Below are positions 41,603 to 50,310 of a stretch of DNA of 64,000 bases, piece by piece (positions within the stretch are counted from its first letter, which is position 1; every line of letters begins with the position of its first letter). Under the pieces are notes generated by a model, which worked only from the letters and a program-made list of their open reading frames with translations, had not been told where the DNA came from and made no database searches. The stretch is from Patulibacter sp. SYSU D01012 (GTDB taxonomy: Bacteria; Actinomycetota; Thermoleophilia; Solirubrobacterales; Solirubrobacteraceae): assembly GCF_017916475.1 (NCBI RefSeq), contig NZ_JAFMTB010000001.1, forward strand, positions 434,001 to 498,000. The letters are read 5' to 3'. A program made the translations under genes and the position numbers.

Positions 41603-42298
41603 CTAGCGGGGCGCGATGGGCGTGGCGTTCGCCGGCGGGCCCGGCGTCGAGACGGACGCCCAGACCGCCACGGTCGCGGCGACGCGCGGGCTCAGCTCGG
41701 TGTGCAGGCCCTCGGGGCTCTCGACGACGACCGCCTCGTCGTCGTTGCGCTCGACGACGCCCGTCAGGCCCAGGCGCGCGCCGGCGGCGTGCAGGGACCG
41801 GACGATCTCGTCCTGCTCGTTCTCGAACCGCAGCATCGTGATCCGCTCCCCGACGGGCACGTCGGCCAGGCGCGTACCGCAGCGCACGCGCTGGCCGACC
41901 GCGATCGGGTGGCCGTGCGGGCACGTCGTCGCGGTGCCGATGGCCTCGCGCATCTTCTCGAGCACCATCGGGCTGACGCTGCGGTCGATGCGCGCGGCCT
42001 CCGTGTGCACCTCGTACCACGGGATCCCGAGCACGTCGACGAGGAAGCGCTCGACCAGGCGGTGCCGGCTGGCGACGTCGCGCGCGACCGCCAGGCCCTC
42101 GGCGGTGAACGAGATCCGCTTGCGCTCGTCGCGCTCGATGAAGCCGTCGCTCTCCAGGCGCTTGATCATCTCGTGCACCGTCGGGGCGGAGAGCGCCATC
42201 GCGCGGGAGACGTTGGCGGCCGTCATCGGCTCCTGCGCCTCGTCCAGGTGCAGCAGGGTCTCGAGGTACTCCTGCTCCGCTGCCGTGACGCCACGCAT
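41603..42298 (-). CDS. DtxR/IdeR/MntR-family metal-dependent repressor
   Basis: A 231-residue iron- or manganese-sensing repressor. The N-terminal winged helix ([22 protein letters not shown], then [19 protein letters not shown]) and the metal/dimer domain ([20 protein letters not shown] ... CPHGHPI) match DtxR. A C-terminal FeoA/SH3-like domain ([20 protein letters not shown]) completes the three-domain form. The Cys and His ligands of the ancillary and primary sites are present. TAAGAT (complement of 42305-42310) is 6 nt before the ATG, so the message is probably leaderless. The start lies inside the upstream membrane-protein gene. Confidence 0.9.
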   Translation of the reverse strand: MRGVTAAEQEYLETLLHLDEAQEPMTAANVSRAMALSAPTVHEMIKRLESDGFIERDERKRISFTAEGLAVARDVASRHRLVERFLVDVLGIPWYEVHTEAARIDRSVSPMVLEKMREAIGTATTCPHGHPIAVGQRVRCGTRLADVPVGERITMLRFENEQDEIVRSLHAAGARLGLTGVVERNDDEAVVVESPEGLHTELSPRVAATVAVWASVSTPGPPANATPIAPR

Positions 42299-42666
42299 GC
42301 CTTGATCTTAGGCGCTTCAGACACCGCACCAGCGAGCGCCCCCGCGGGCACGAGGAGCACCAGGGCGACGGACGCCTGGGCGTAGAACGCGGACCCGCCC
42401 GCGTCGAAGAGCGCCCCCACGCCGATCCAGCCCACCAGCGCGGCGCCCGCCAGCAGCGGCGCCGTGATCCGGCTGCGGCCGACGATCCCGCGCACCGCCA
42501 GCCCGTGCAGCGCCGCCTGCAGGACGAGCGCCCCGGCCGTCGCGGCCGCTCCCGGCACCACGAGCAGCACGGCGGCGACCCACCACAGCGCCATGGCGGC
42601 GCCGCACGCGGCGAGGAGCGCGACGGCCAGCGCGGCCGCGCGGAGGGACGGGACGGAGGACGGCAT
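42223..42666 (-). CDS. Small membrane protein overlapping the DtxR gene
   Basis: A 147-residue protein with about four hydrophobic helices (residues about 8-26, 28-50, 62-85, 95-115) and a basic C-terminal tail. The last 25 residues are read in a different frame across the start of the DtxR gene, giving a 76-base same-strand overlap; the tail ([21 protein letters not shown]) looks like antisense-of-constraint sequence, so a frameshift or earlier stop in relatives is possible. No family recognised. Confidence 0.5.
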   Translation of the reverse strand: MPSSVPSLRAAALAVALLAACGAAMALWWVAAVLLVVPGAAATAGALVLQAALHGLAVRGIVGRSRITAPLLAGAALVGWIGVGALFDAGGSAFYAQASVALVLLVPAGALAGAVSEAPKIKACVASRQRSRSTSRPCCTWTRRRSR

Positions 42667-42783
42667 GCACGCGGCGCGCCCGGGCGGCGCGCGCGGCGCA
42701 CGGTAGCCGGCGGCGGCGCCCGGGCGCCTGCGGCGGACGGACGGACGAGGCCCGCGGGCCCGGCGGATACCCTCCGCCGCGAC

Positions 42784-44334
42784 GTGTGGGTGGCCGACCG
42801 GCTTCCGCGGCGCCGGCGGGCGCCCGACCGCTCCTCGGCGCCCGCGCCGAGGCGCCTGCGCGTGCTCGCGGCCGCGGTGCTCCTGCCCGCCGTGGCGCTG
42901 TGGCTGGCGGCGAGCGTCGTCGTCCTCTCGGGCGTCCGCGACGGGCTGCGCACGCCCGACCGCGCGGCCGTGCGGGCCGCCGCGCCGACGCGGGACGCGC
43001 TCGACGCCGCGCTCGCGCTCGCCGGGCCGTTCCTCGACGACCTGTACTCGCCCCGGGACGACGGCGCCGCGGCGATCGCCGAGTACTTCGGCCTGCCGGT
43101 GCGGGCGCGCCTGGGCGCCGGCCGTCCGTGGCGGCTGCTGGGGATCGACCGCAACCGCCTGGAGCGGGAGCACTCCGGGGCGCGGACCGAGACGGGCGTG
43201 GCGACGTGGCGCGACGGGCGCGCCGAGCTGCGCGCCCGGCTGCGCGTCGACTGGGCGGCGGCGCCCGGCCGCGCGCGCATCGCGGTGACCCCGCTCGGGC
43301 TGCGCGGCACCCGGCGGGTCGAGCTGGCGCTGCAGGAGCGCCCGCTGCTGACGGTCGGCCCGCGCGACGTCGGCCGGCAGCGCGCGGCGCTCGTCCCGCT
43401 CGCGGACCGCGGCCGCTTCCGCTCCCATCGCTTCACCGTTCGTCACGGGACGAACGACGGCGAGCAGTACGAGGGCTACCGCGGCCGCACGGCCCGGGCG
43501 GCCGCGCTCGCCGCGACGTCCCGCGCGGGCGGCTTCCCGCGCGGGCGCGACATCTACGCCGCGACGTGGAACGCGTCCGGCGCGTGGCCGGACGACGCGC
43601 CGTTCCAGCCCGACGCCTACGCCGACTGCCGCGGCGAGCTGCCCGCGGACTCCCGCACCTACCCGTACGCCTCGAAGACCTGCGTGCTGCCCACGCGCAC
43701 GTTCGTCTGGCTCTCCAGCCTGGATCCGCTCACCCGGCTGCTCCAGGGCCTGCACGTGCTCGGCCGGCACGGCGATCCTGGCCGGCGCTACCGCGACACG
43801 GACCACCGCGACGTCACGGTCGCCGGCGAGCTCGGGCGCTGGGAGCGCCTGTTCCGCACGCAGGACGGCATCCCGCGCTGCTCCCCCGTCGCGTGCGACG
43901 AGACGTGGAGCTCGGGCGTGCGCACCGCCGTCTTCGGGGCGCTGGAGACCGAGATGGGCTACCGCCACGGCGACCGGATCAGCCGCAGCTACGCCGACCG
44001 CGCGGCGGCCGTCGTGCTGCGCACGCAGATCGGACGGGACGGGCTGGTGCGCACCGCCTACGGCATGTTCGTGCGCCCGCTCGAGGCGGGCGGCTTCGCC
44101 ATCGCGTGGCGCCGCAGCGGCCTGATCGGCTTCTCGCCCAGCCTCGTGTCGCGCTCGCTCGACCGGCTCACGAACCAGCTGTCGATGCCGCGCGAGTACG
44201 TCGGCTTCGTCGCGTCGAACGCCGAGACGTCGATGGCCGCCTACGCCTTCCTGGCCCGCTACCGCTGCGCGCGCTTCGCCGTCGGCTGTCGCGGGCGGTT
44301 CCGGCCCGGGGGCGGGGCCTTCGCGCCGCGCTAG
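42784..44334 (+). CDS. Large exported/anchored protein of unknown function
   Basis: A 516-residue protein with a basic N-terminus and one hydrophobic segment (residues about 25-47) acting as signal anchor, the rest outside. It is rich in Arg, Trp and Tyr and has paired cysteines near FADC and RC motifs ([40 protein letters not shown]), consistent with disulfides. No catalytic motif recognised. TACCCT lies 10 nt before GTG 42784; GTG 42790 is another possible start. The stop TAG is part of the -10 box of the next gene, so the two are separately transcribed. Confidence 0.6.
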   Translation: MWVADRLPRRRRAPDRSSAPAPRRLRVLAAAVLLPAVALWLAASVVVLSGVRDGLRTPDRAAVRAAAPTRDALDAALALAGPFLDDLYSPRDDGAAAIAEYFGLPVRARLGAGRPWRLLGIDRNRLEREHSGARTETGVATWRDGRAELRARLRVDWAAAPGRARIAVTPLGLRGTRRVELALQERPLLTVGPRDVGRQRAALVPLADRGRFRSHRFTVRHGTNDGEQYEGYRGRTARAAALAATSRAGGFPRGRDIYAATWNASGAWPDDAPFQPDAYADCRGELPADSRTYPYASKTCVLPTRTFVWLSSLDPLTRLLQGLHVLGRHGDPGRRYRDTDHRDVTVAGELGRWERLFRTQDGIPRCSPVACDETWSSGVRTAVFGALETEMGYRHGDRISRSYADRAAAVVLRTQIGRDGLVRTAYGMFVRPLEAGGFAIAWRRSGLIGFSPSLVSRSLDRLTNQLSMPREYVGFVASNAETSMAAYAFLARYRCARFAVGCRGRFRPGGGAFAPR

Positions 44335-44337
44335 GGT
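44332..44337 (+). promoter_or_regulatory. Leaderless-type -10 box for pgeF, overlapping the upstream stop codon
   Basis: TAGGGT: its TAG is the stop codon of the preceding gene. It ends 6 nt before GTG 44344. Confidence 0.45.
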
Positions 44338-44343
44338 CGCCCC

Positions 44344-45147
44344 GTGCCCGACGACGTGCCCGTCCTGCGCTTCGGCCTCCTCGAGGGGACCGGCGGCGAC
44401 GCGGTGGTGTCGACCCGCCTGGGCGGGACGAGCGCCCCGCCGTACGACACGCTCAACCTGGGGCTGACCGTCGGCGACGACCCGGCCGCCGTGGTCGCGA
44501 ACCGGCGCCGCTTCTTCGCCGCCGCCGGCCTGGCGCTCGAGCGGTCGGTCTGGCCGCGGCTGGTGCACGGCGTCGAGGTCGCGCACGTCGGCGCGGAGGA
44601 CGCCGGCCGCGGGGCGACCGACCTGGACACGGCGGTCCCGGGCGTGGACGCGCTGATCACCGACGAGCCGGGCCTGGCGCTCTGCGTCACGGTCGCCGAC
44701 TGCGTGCCGGTCGTCGCGTTCGACGCGTCGACCCGCTGCGTCGGCGTCGCGCACGCCGGGTGGCGGGGCACCGCCGGCGGCATCGCCGCGCGGATGGTGC
44801 GCGCGCTCGGCGAGCGCTTCGGGGCCCAGGCCGACGGGCTGCGGGTGGCGATCGGTCCGTCGATCGGCGTGGACGACTACGAGGTCGGCCCCGACGTGAT
44901 CGATGCGATGACCGCGGCGTATCCGGACGAGCGCGACGCGATCCTGCCGCGGGACGCCGCGGGGCGGACCCGGTGCGACCTGCGGGCGGCCAACCGCGCC
45001 GCGCTGCTCGCGGCGGGCGTGCGGCCCGACCGGATCGCGGTCAGCCCGATCTCGACCGCCGCGCGGACCGACCGCTTCTTCTCGCACCGCGCGGAGCGCT
45101 CGACCGGGCGGTTCGCCGCCGCCGCCGTCGTCCTCCCCGCGGCATGA
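44344..45147 (+). CDS. pgeF: YfiH/PgeF-family (peptidoglycan editing factor, multicopper-polyphenol-oxidase-like)
   Basis: A 267-residue protein of the YfiH/DUF152 family. The conserved zinc/copper ligands are visible: RLVHGVEV (His), VTVADCVPVV (Cys) and VAHAGWRGTAGG (His). Members act as purine nucleoside phosphorylase/adenosine deaminase-like enzymes or cleave wrong L-Ser from peptidoglycan precursors (PgeF). Length and motif order are normal. GTG start with TAGGGT 6 nt upstream. It is often found next to ftsZ; here that context is absent. Confidence 0.87.
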   Translation: MPDDVPVLRFGLLEGTGGDAVVSTRLGGTSAPPYDTLNLGLTVGDDPAAVVANRRRFFAAAGLALERSVWPRLVHGVEVAHVGAEDAGRGATDLDTAVPGVDALITDEPGLALCVTVADCVPVVAFDASTRCVGVAHAGWRGTAGGIAARMVRALGERFGAQADGLRVAIGPSIGVDDYEVGPDVIDAMTAAYPDERDAILPRDAAGRTRCDLRAANRAALLAAGVRPDRIAVSPISTAARTDRFFSHRAERSTGRFAAAAVVLPAA

Positions 45148-45194
45148 CGGGGGACGGGGCGCCCGCCGCCGCGGGAGCGCGCCCCGCCACCCCG

Positions 45195-45200
45195 TAGGCT
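45195..45200 (+). promoter_or_regulatory. Leaderless-type -10 box for ppk2
   Basis: TAGGCT ends 6 nt before ATG 45207, with no Shine-Dalgarno. Confidence 0.45.
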
Positions 45201-45206
45201 CGCCGC

Positions 45207-46013
45207 ATGGGCCGACTGGACGACCTGGACCTGAGCCTGCGGCTGTCGCGGAAGGAGGAGGCCTCCCGCCTGGACGCCGCGCAGACGCGGCTGACGCAGC
45301 TGCGGCTGGCGCTCGGCGGCCTGACGTGGGCCGGCAGCCCGAAGCAGCCCAAGCACGGCGAGCACCCGATCGGTCCGCCGCTGCTCGTCGTCATCGAGGG
45401 CTGGGACGCGGCCGGCAAGGGCGGGGCGATCAAGCGCCTGGTCGGCACGCTCGACCCGCGCCACTACCGCGTCGTGCAGTTCGCGGCGCCGTCCTACGAC
45501 GAGCTGCGCCACCACTGGCTGCAGCGGTTCTGGCTGCCGCTGCCCGGCCGCGGCGGGATGGCCGTCTACGACCGCACCTGGTACGGCCGCGTGCTGGTGG
45601 AGCGCGTGGAGGAGATCACGCCCGAGAAGGACTGGCGGCGCGGCTACCGCGAGATCCGCGAGTTCGAGCAGCAGCTCGTCGACGACGGCACGATCCTGGT
45701 CAAGTTCTGGCTGCACATCAGCGACCGGGAGCAGCTCGAGCGGTTCGAGAGCCGCCGCGACGACCCGCTCAAGTCGTGGAAGCTGACGCCCGACGACTGG
45801 CGCAACCGCGAGAAGCGCCCGCAGTACGAGGCGGCCGCCGAGGAGATGTTCGCCGAGACCGACACCGCCCACGCCCCGTGGGACGTCATCCCGGCCGACT
45901 CGAAGCGCTGGGCGCGCGTCGCGGTCGTCGAGACCGTCGTGCGCCGGATCGAGGAGCGCTGCGCCGAGCTGGGCTTCGCGCTGCCGGACCCGCTCGTCAC
46001 CGGCAAGGACTGA
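45207..46013 (+). CDS. ppk2: Polyphosphate kinase 2 (PPK2)
   Basis: A 268-residue nucleotide kinase that uses polyphosphate to phosphorylate ADP/GDP (class I) or AMP/NDP. Walker A is EGWDAAGKGGAIKR (about residues 63-76), the lid/Walker B region has YDRTWYGRVLVERVE, and WLHISDREQLERFESR and PLKSWKLTPDDW are family signatures. One PPK2 domain only. Substrate class cannot be fixed from the sequence. Neighbours do not belong to phosphate metabolism. Confidence 0.93.
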   Translation: MGRLDDLDLSLRLSRKEEASRLDAAQTRLTQLRLALGGLTWAGSPKQPKHGEHPIGPPLLVVIEGWDAAGKGGAIKRLVGTLDPRHYRVVQFAAPSYDELRHHWLQRFWLPLPGRGGMAVYDRTWYGRVLVERVEEITPEKDWRRGYREIREFEQQLVDDGTILVKFWLHISDREQLERFESRRDDPLKSWKLTPDDWRNREKRPQYEAAAEEMFAETDTAHAPWDVIPADSKRWARVAVVETVVRRIEERCAELGFALPDPLVTGKD

Positions 46014-46043
46014 CCCGGCTGGACGACGGCGGGTCAGCGGTCT

Positions 46044-46082
46044 AGCTGCAGCTGGACAGCGCTGTATAGCTGAACCTATACT
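46044..46082 (+). promoter_or_regulatory. Strong leaderless promoter with dyads before the AAA ATPase
   Basis: TGGACA (46053-46058) and TATACT (46077-46082), 18 bp apart, 6 nt before GTG 46089; transcription should start at the GTG itself. Two short palindromes, AGCTGCAGCT (46044-46053) and CAGCGCTG (46057-46064), flank the -35. Confidence 0.6.
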
Positions 46083-46088
46083 GGCCGG

Positions 46089-47198
46089 GTGTCCGACTAC
46101 CCGTTCAAGCACGCGGGACCGGTGCCGCCCCGCCGGATGATCGACCGCGAGGACGAGCGGCGGCGGCTCGGGCGCGCGGCGGCGGAGCGGACGCCGGTGC
46201 GCCTGGCCGCGCCGCGGCGCTACGGCAAGACGACCCTGCTGGCCGCCCACGCCGCGGCGCTCGAGGCGGCTGGGTGGCGGACCGTCCGCGCCGACCTCGG
46301 GGGGATCAGCGACCTGGCCGGCCTGACGCGCGCGCTCCTCGTCGCCTGGGCCGGGCACCGCGAGGCGGCCCCGGTCCGCCGCGTCGAGCGCCTGGCCGGC
46401 CGCATCGGCGCCGACGTGTCGCTCGCGGGCCCGCGCCTGACCCTCGCCCCCGCGGGGGCCACGCCGGCGGACCACGGGCGCCTGCTGGAGGAGCTGCTCG
46501 CGCTGCCCGACGCCGTCGCGCGGAGCTCCGGCGAGCCGGTCCTCGTCATCCTCGACGAGTTCCAGGACCTGCTCGTGGCCGGGCCCGGCCTCGACGCACG
46601 GCTGCGCGCGGTCATCCAGCCCCAGCAGGACGTCGCGTACGTCTTCGCCGGCTCGGAGCCGTCGCTCATCGCCCGGATGTTCGAGCGGCACGAGGCGCCC
46701 TTCTTCGGGCAGGCCGAGCCGCTCTCGCTGCCGCCGCTGCCGCTCGAGTCGACGATCGACGAGGTGGAGCGCCGCTTCGCCGAGCTCGCCCTCGACCCCG
46801 GCGACGCCGCCGCGACGCTCGTCCAGCTCGGCGAGGGCCACCCGCAGCGGACGATGCTGCTCTGCCACCTGCTCGCCCGCCGGCTGACCGAGCCTGGCGT
46901 CGACGGGGACGAGGACGCCCACGTCGCGGCGGTCCTGGAGGAGGCCCTGGAGCAGACGGCCGAGATCCACGCGGCGGCGCTGGCGCCGCTCACCCGGTTG
47001 CAGCGGATCGTCCTGGGCGAGGTCGCCCACGGGCGCGCGCCGACCTCGGCCGACCTGGCCCGCCGGCAGGGGGCCACCCGGGGGGCGTTCCACCAGGCGC
47101 TCGAGGCGCTCATCGAGGCGGGGCAGCTGCTCGCGCGCGACCCGGGGCCGCGCTGGCGGCTGATCGACCCGCTGCTGCGGCTGCGGCTGCGACGCTGA
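46089..47198 (+). CDS. AAA+ ATPase of the archaeal/bacterial ATPase_2 type
   Basis: A 369-residue P-loop ATPase. Walker A is APRRYGKTTLL (about residues 41-51), Walker B VLVILDEFQDLL, sensor I YVFAGSEPSLI, and a C-terminal winged-helix-like region (LTRLQRIVLGEVAHG, ADLARRQGATRGAFHQALEAL). This is the arrangement of archaeal-type STAND/AAA ATPases (MoxR-unrelated, DUF234-linked), frequent in mobile and defence contexts but also as solitary genes; function unknown. The leaderless GTG is dictated by a near-consensus promoter. Confidence 0.8.
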   Translation: MSDYPFKHAGPVPPRRMIDREDERRRLGRAAAERTPVRLAAPRRYGKTTLLAAHAAALEAAGWRTVRADLGGISDLAGLTRALLVAWAGHREAAPVRRVERLAGRIGADVSLAGPRLTLAPAGATPADHGRLLEELLALPDAVARSSGEPVLVILDEFQDLLVAGPGLDARLRAVIQPQQDVAYVFAGSEPSLIARMFERHEAPFFGQAEPLSLPPLPLESTIDEVERRFAELALDPGDAAATLVQLGEGHPQRTMLLCHLLARRLTEPGVDGDEDAHVAAVLEEALEQTAEIHAAALAPLTRLQRIVLGEVAHGRAPTSADLARRQGATRGAFHQALEALIEAGQLLARDPGPRWRLIDPLLRLRLRR

Positions 47199-47228
47199 GG
47201 GGCGGCCGCCCGCCGGCCGCTGCCGGCC

Positions 47229-47918
47229 TCAGTCCGCGGCCGGGTCCTCGAGCACGAACCCGACGCCGGTCACCGTCCGGATCACGCGCGGCTCGCCGTC
47301 GGCCTCGAGCTTGCGCCGCAGGTACCCGACGAAGACGTCGACGACGTTCGTGTCGGTCGGGTCGGTGTAGCCCCAGACGAGGGACAGCAGCTCGGGCCGG
47401 GTGACGACGACGCCGCCGCGCCGCGCGAGCGCCTGCAGCACGTCGAACTCCCGCCGCGTCAGGCCCAGCTCCCGCGGGCCGCGCCAGGCGCGGCGCGCGC
47501 CGCCGTCGACCGTGACGTCGCCGACGCGCCACCGCGCGGCGTCCGGCGGACGCCGGCGCAGCAGCGCCCGGGCGCGGGCGACGAGCTCGCCGAGGGCGAA
47601 CGGCTTGACGAGGTAGTCGTCGGCCCCCGCCTCCAGTCCCCGGATCCGGTCGGCCACGTCGGCGCGCGCCGACACGACGCAGATCGGCAGGTCCAGCCCG
47701 CGAGCGCGCGCGTGGCGGATCACGGCGATGCCGTCGAGGCCTGGCATCGCCACGTCGAGGAGGGCGAGCGCGATCTGCCGGGTCTCGAGCGCGTCGAGGG
47801 CGGCCTGGCCGTCCGAGACGAGACGGACGTCGAAGCCCTCGGCCCGCAGCCCGCGCCCGAGCGCGGCGAGCAGGCGCCGGTCGTCGTCGGCCACGAGCAG
47901 CGTCGGCGGCGCGCTCAC
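47229..47918 (-). CDS. OmpR/PhoB-type response regulator
   Basis: A 229-residue two-component regulator: receiver domain with the acidic pocket (VADDDRRLL), phosphoacceptor Asp in ALLDVAMPGLDG, Thr/Ser and Lys in VSARA and KPFALGE, then an OmpR winged helix (LTRREFDVLQALARRGGVVV ... VDVFVGYLRRKLEADG). It partners with the sensor kinase just downstream on the same strand order (regulator at lower coordinates, read second): the GTG overlaps the kinase stop (GTGA). Convergent with the ATPase gene. Confidence 0.92.
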   Translation of the reverse strand: MSAPPTLLVADDDRRLLAALGRGLRAEGFDVRLVSDGQAALDALETRQIALALLDVAMPGLDGIAVIRHARARGLDLPICVVSARADVADRIRGLEAGADDYLVKPFALGELVARARALLRRRPPDAARWRVGDVTVDGGARRAWRGPRELGLTRREFDVLQALARRGGVVVTRPELLSLVWGYTDPTDTNVVDVFVGYLRRKLEADGEPRVIRTVTGVGFVLEDPAAD

Positions 47919-49438
47919 GCCGGGGCTCCGGCGTCGGGCCCGCGCTCGGTCCTCGGACCGAGGACGACCGGGCCGGCGGTCTCGCCGCATGCCCCGTCCC
48001 CAGCGCTCGTGCCGTCCCGATCCGGCGCGGCCAGCGTCACCTCGACGCGCGCCCCGCCGCGGTCGCTCGCCCCGATCGAGGCGCTGCCGCCGTGGAGCGC
48101 CGCCTGCTGCGCGACGATCGCGAGGCCCAGTCCGGAGCCGCCGTCGGCGCCGCCGGGGGCCCGGCGGAACCGCTCGAAGACGGCCGCGCGCTGCTCCGGC
48201 GGGACGCCGGGGCCGTCGTCCTCGACGACCAGCAGCCGCTCCCCGGGCCGCTGCCGCAGCGCGACCTCGACGCTCGGGGCGGCGCGCGTGCCCCCGTGGC
48301 GGGCCGCGTTCTCGAGCAGGTTGTCGACCATCCGCCGGAGCCCCGACGGCGATCCGGGCAGCGGCGCGACGGTGGGCCCCGGACGCAGCCGGAACGTGGC
48401 CTCGGGGTGCCGGCGCGCCGCGGCGTCCACCGCGGCGGTCACGAGCTCCTGCAGGTCGACCTCGCCCTCGTCGCCGAGCGCGCCGGCGTCCCCGCGGGCC
48501 AGCGCCTGCAGGGCGTCGGCGAGGGCCGCGAGCCGTCGTTCCTCGGTCCACGCCTCCACGAGCGCGTCGTGGCGGTCCTGCGCCGGCAGCTCCGGGTGGG
48601 TGACGAGCAGCTCGAGCGTCGCGTCGAGCGTGGCGAGCGGCGTCCGCAGCTCGTGGCCCGCGTCCGCGACGAACCGCTGCGTCGCCGCCATGGTGCGCTC
48701 GCGCTCGGCCGCGGACGTCTCGATCTGCGCGAGCATCGTGTTCAGGGCGCGGGAGACGGCCGCCACCTCGACCGGCCCGCCCTCCGGCACGCGGCGCGCC
48801 AGGTCGCCCGTCGAGGCGACCTCGTCCGCGGTGCGCCGCAGGCGCCGCAGCGGGCGCAGCGCGGCCCCGGAGGCGAGCGTGGCGAGCAGCGCGGCGGCGA
48901 CGGCGCCCAGGACGACGAGGACGCTTACGGTCGTCCGCAGCGTGGCGGCCCGGGCGTCGGCCTCGGCGAGCGAGCGCAGCGTCTCCACCCGCACGCGTCC
49001 CCCGTCGGCCGCCACCGTGAGCGAGCGCCAGCCGTCGCCGACGCTCGTGCGCAGGGTGCGCAGCCCCGTCCCCGGCGCCGGCGGCAGCCGCCCCCGGGCG
49101 GGGCCGCCGGCGGCGAAGAGCAGGCGGCCGTCCGCGTAGACCCGGACGGCGCCCTCGGTCGACCGCAGCAGCGCGTCGAGCCGCTGCTCCAGCGGCGTGG
49201 GCAGGCGCACGCCGCGCCGGGGGCTCGTCGCGACGCCGACGTCGGCCAGGCGCGCCAGCACGGCCGCCTGGCGGCGCAGGCCGGCGTCGATCTGCTGCCG
49301 GTCGTCCCGCGAGGTCACGTGCACGACGCCGCCCCCGGCACCCACCAGCACCGTGACCACGACCACGGCGCTCAGGGCCGCGACGCGATGCCGCAGGCTG
49401 CGGAGGAACGTCGCGGGGGCCCGGGCCATCGGCCGCAT
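47915..49438 (-). CDS. Two-component sensor histidine kinase
   Basis: A 507-residue membrane kinase, transcribed first of the pair. TM1 about residues 18-40, an extracytoplasmic sensor of about 120 residues, TM2 about 167-190, HAMP (LRPLRRLRRTADEVASTG), H-box FVADAGHELRTPL, N-box MVDNLLENAARHGG, G1 DDGPGVP and G2 GGSGLGLAIV. A disordered tail follows. The stimulus is unknown. ATG 49438 with a second ATG three codons in. Confidence 0.9.
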   Translation of the reverse strand: MRPMARAPATFLRSLRHRVAALSAVVVVTVLVGAGGGVVHVTSRDDRQQIDAGLRRQAAVLARLADVGVATSPRRGVRLPTPLEQRLDALLRSTEGAVRVYADGRLLFAAGGPARGRLPPAPGTGLRTLRTSVGDGWRSLTVAADGGRVRVETLRSLAEADARAATLRTTVSVLVVLGAVAAALLATLASGAALRPLRRLRRTADEVASTGDLARRVPEGGPVEVAAVSRALNTMLAQIETSAAERERTMAATQRFVADAGHELRTPLATLDATLELLVTHPELPAQDRHDALVEAWTEERRLAALADALQALARGDAGALGDEGEVDLQELVTAAVDAAARRHPEATFRLRPGPTVAPLPGSPSGLRRMVDNLLENAARHGGTRAAPSVEVALRQRPGERLLVVEDDGPGVPPEQRAAVFERFRRAPGGADGGSGLGLAIVAQQAALHGGSASIGASDRGGARVEVTLAAPDRDGTSAGDGACGETAGPVVLGPRTERGPDAGAPA

Positions 49439-49532
49439 CGTGGCACCCGGGCGGTCCGCGGTTCTGTGAGGCCCCTAAGAAGCGCGGCGCAGCGCGGGAC
49501 TTCCGGCCGCGGGACGCCGATAGTCGCGGGGC

Positions 49533-50261
49533 ATGCCGTCCTCCGTCCGCACCCCTCGCCTTCGCCTTCCGCGCCCGCGGCGGCCGACGCGCCGCCGGGC
49601 GCTCGCCTACGCAGGCGCGCTCCTCGTCCTCGCGCTCCTCGTGGTGGCCGTCGGCCTGAAGCCGGCGGCGACCGCGGTCGTGCGCTCGCGGCTCGCGAAC
49701 CGCGTGGGGCCGGTCGCGTCGCTCCGGATCGACGGCTCGCCGCTCGACCTGCTGCGGCGCTCGCCGGACGCCGTCGCCGTCCACTTCGCGGAGGCCACGA
49801 TCGGCGGGGACGACGGCGAGGGCGTGGGTGCGGGCGACGCGCTGCGCAGCGTCCCGCGGCTGGACCTGCGGGCCGACGCGCTCGACACCGGCCAGTTCCG
49901 CTTCGACGACGTGGCCGCCACCGTGGAGCACGGGACCCTGCACGCGACGGCCGCGGTGGGGGAGCAGTCGCTCGCGATCCGGGGTCAGGAGCTGCCGGTC
50001 ACGCCCCGCGCCGTCGACGGCCACCTGCAGCTGGAGATCGCGCTCGGCCCGATCTCGCTGCCGCTGGCGGTCGAGGTGCAGGACGGGCGCCCGCGCGTGG
50101 TCGTCGCCGGCGACGGGCCGCTCGCCGGCCGCGAGCTGCCCATGGGGGCCGGGGGCGGGCTCGACGGGGGTGGCGGGGGCGCCGTGCGCCTCTCGCGGCT
50201 CGGCGCGACCGAGCGCGACGGCCGCGTCGTGCTGACCGTCGACGGCACGGCGGCAGCCTGA
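49533..50261 (+). CDS. LmeA-like (DUF2993) membrane-anchored protein, tentative
   Basis: A 242-residue protein with a basic start, one hydrophobic helix (residues about 26-46) and a beta-rich exported part: LRIDGSPLDLLRRSPDAVAVHF and RSVPRLDLRADALDTGQFRFDD match the general pattern of DUF2993/LmeA lipoproteins of actinobacteria, which sit at the periplasmic face and affect lipoglycan elongation. There is no lipobox. Divergent from the sensor kinase, so its expression may be under the two-component system. The family call is moderate. Confidence 0.55.
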   Translation: MPSSVRTPRLRLPRPRRPTRRRALAYAGALLVLALLVVAVGLKPAATAVVRSRLANRVGPVASLRIDGSPLDLLRRSPDAVAVHFAEATIGGDDGEGVGAGDALRSVPRLDLRADALDTGQFRFDDVAATVEHGTLHATAAVGEQSLAIRGQELPVTPRAVDGHLQLEIALGPISLPLAVEVQDGRPRVVVAGDGPLAGRELPMGAGGGLDGGGGGAVRLSRLGATERDGRVVLTVDGTAAA

Positions 50262-50310
50262 GGGGCGGGGCGCGCGGGTCCGCGCCGCCGGCCGCGGCAC
50301 CCGACGGTGC

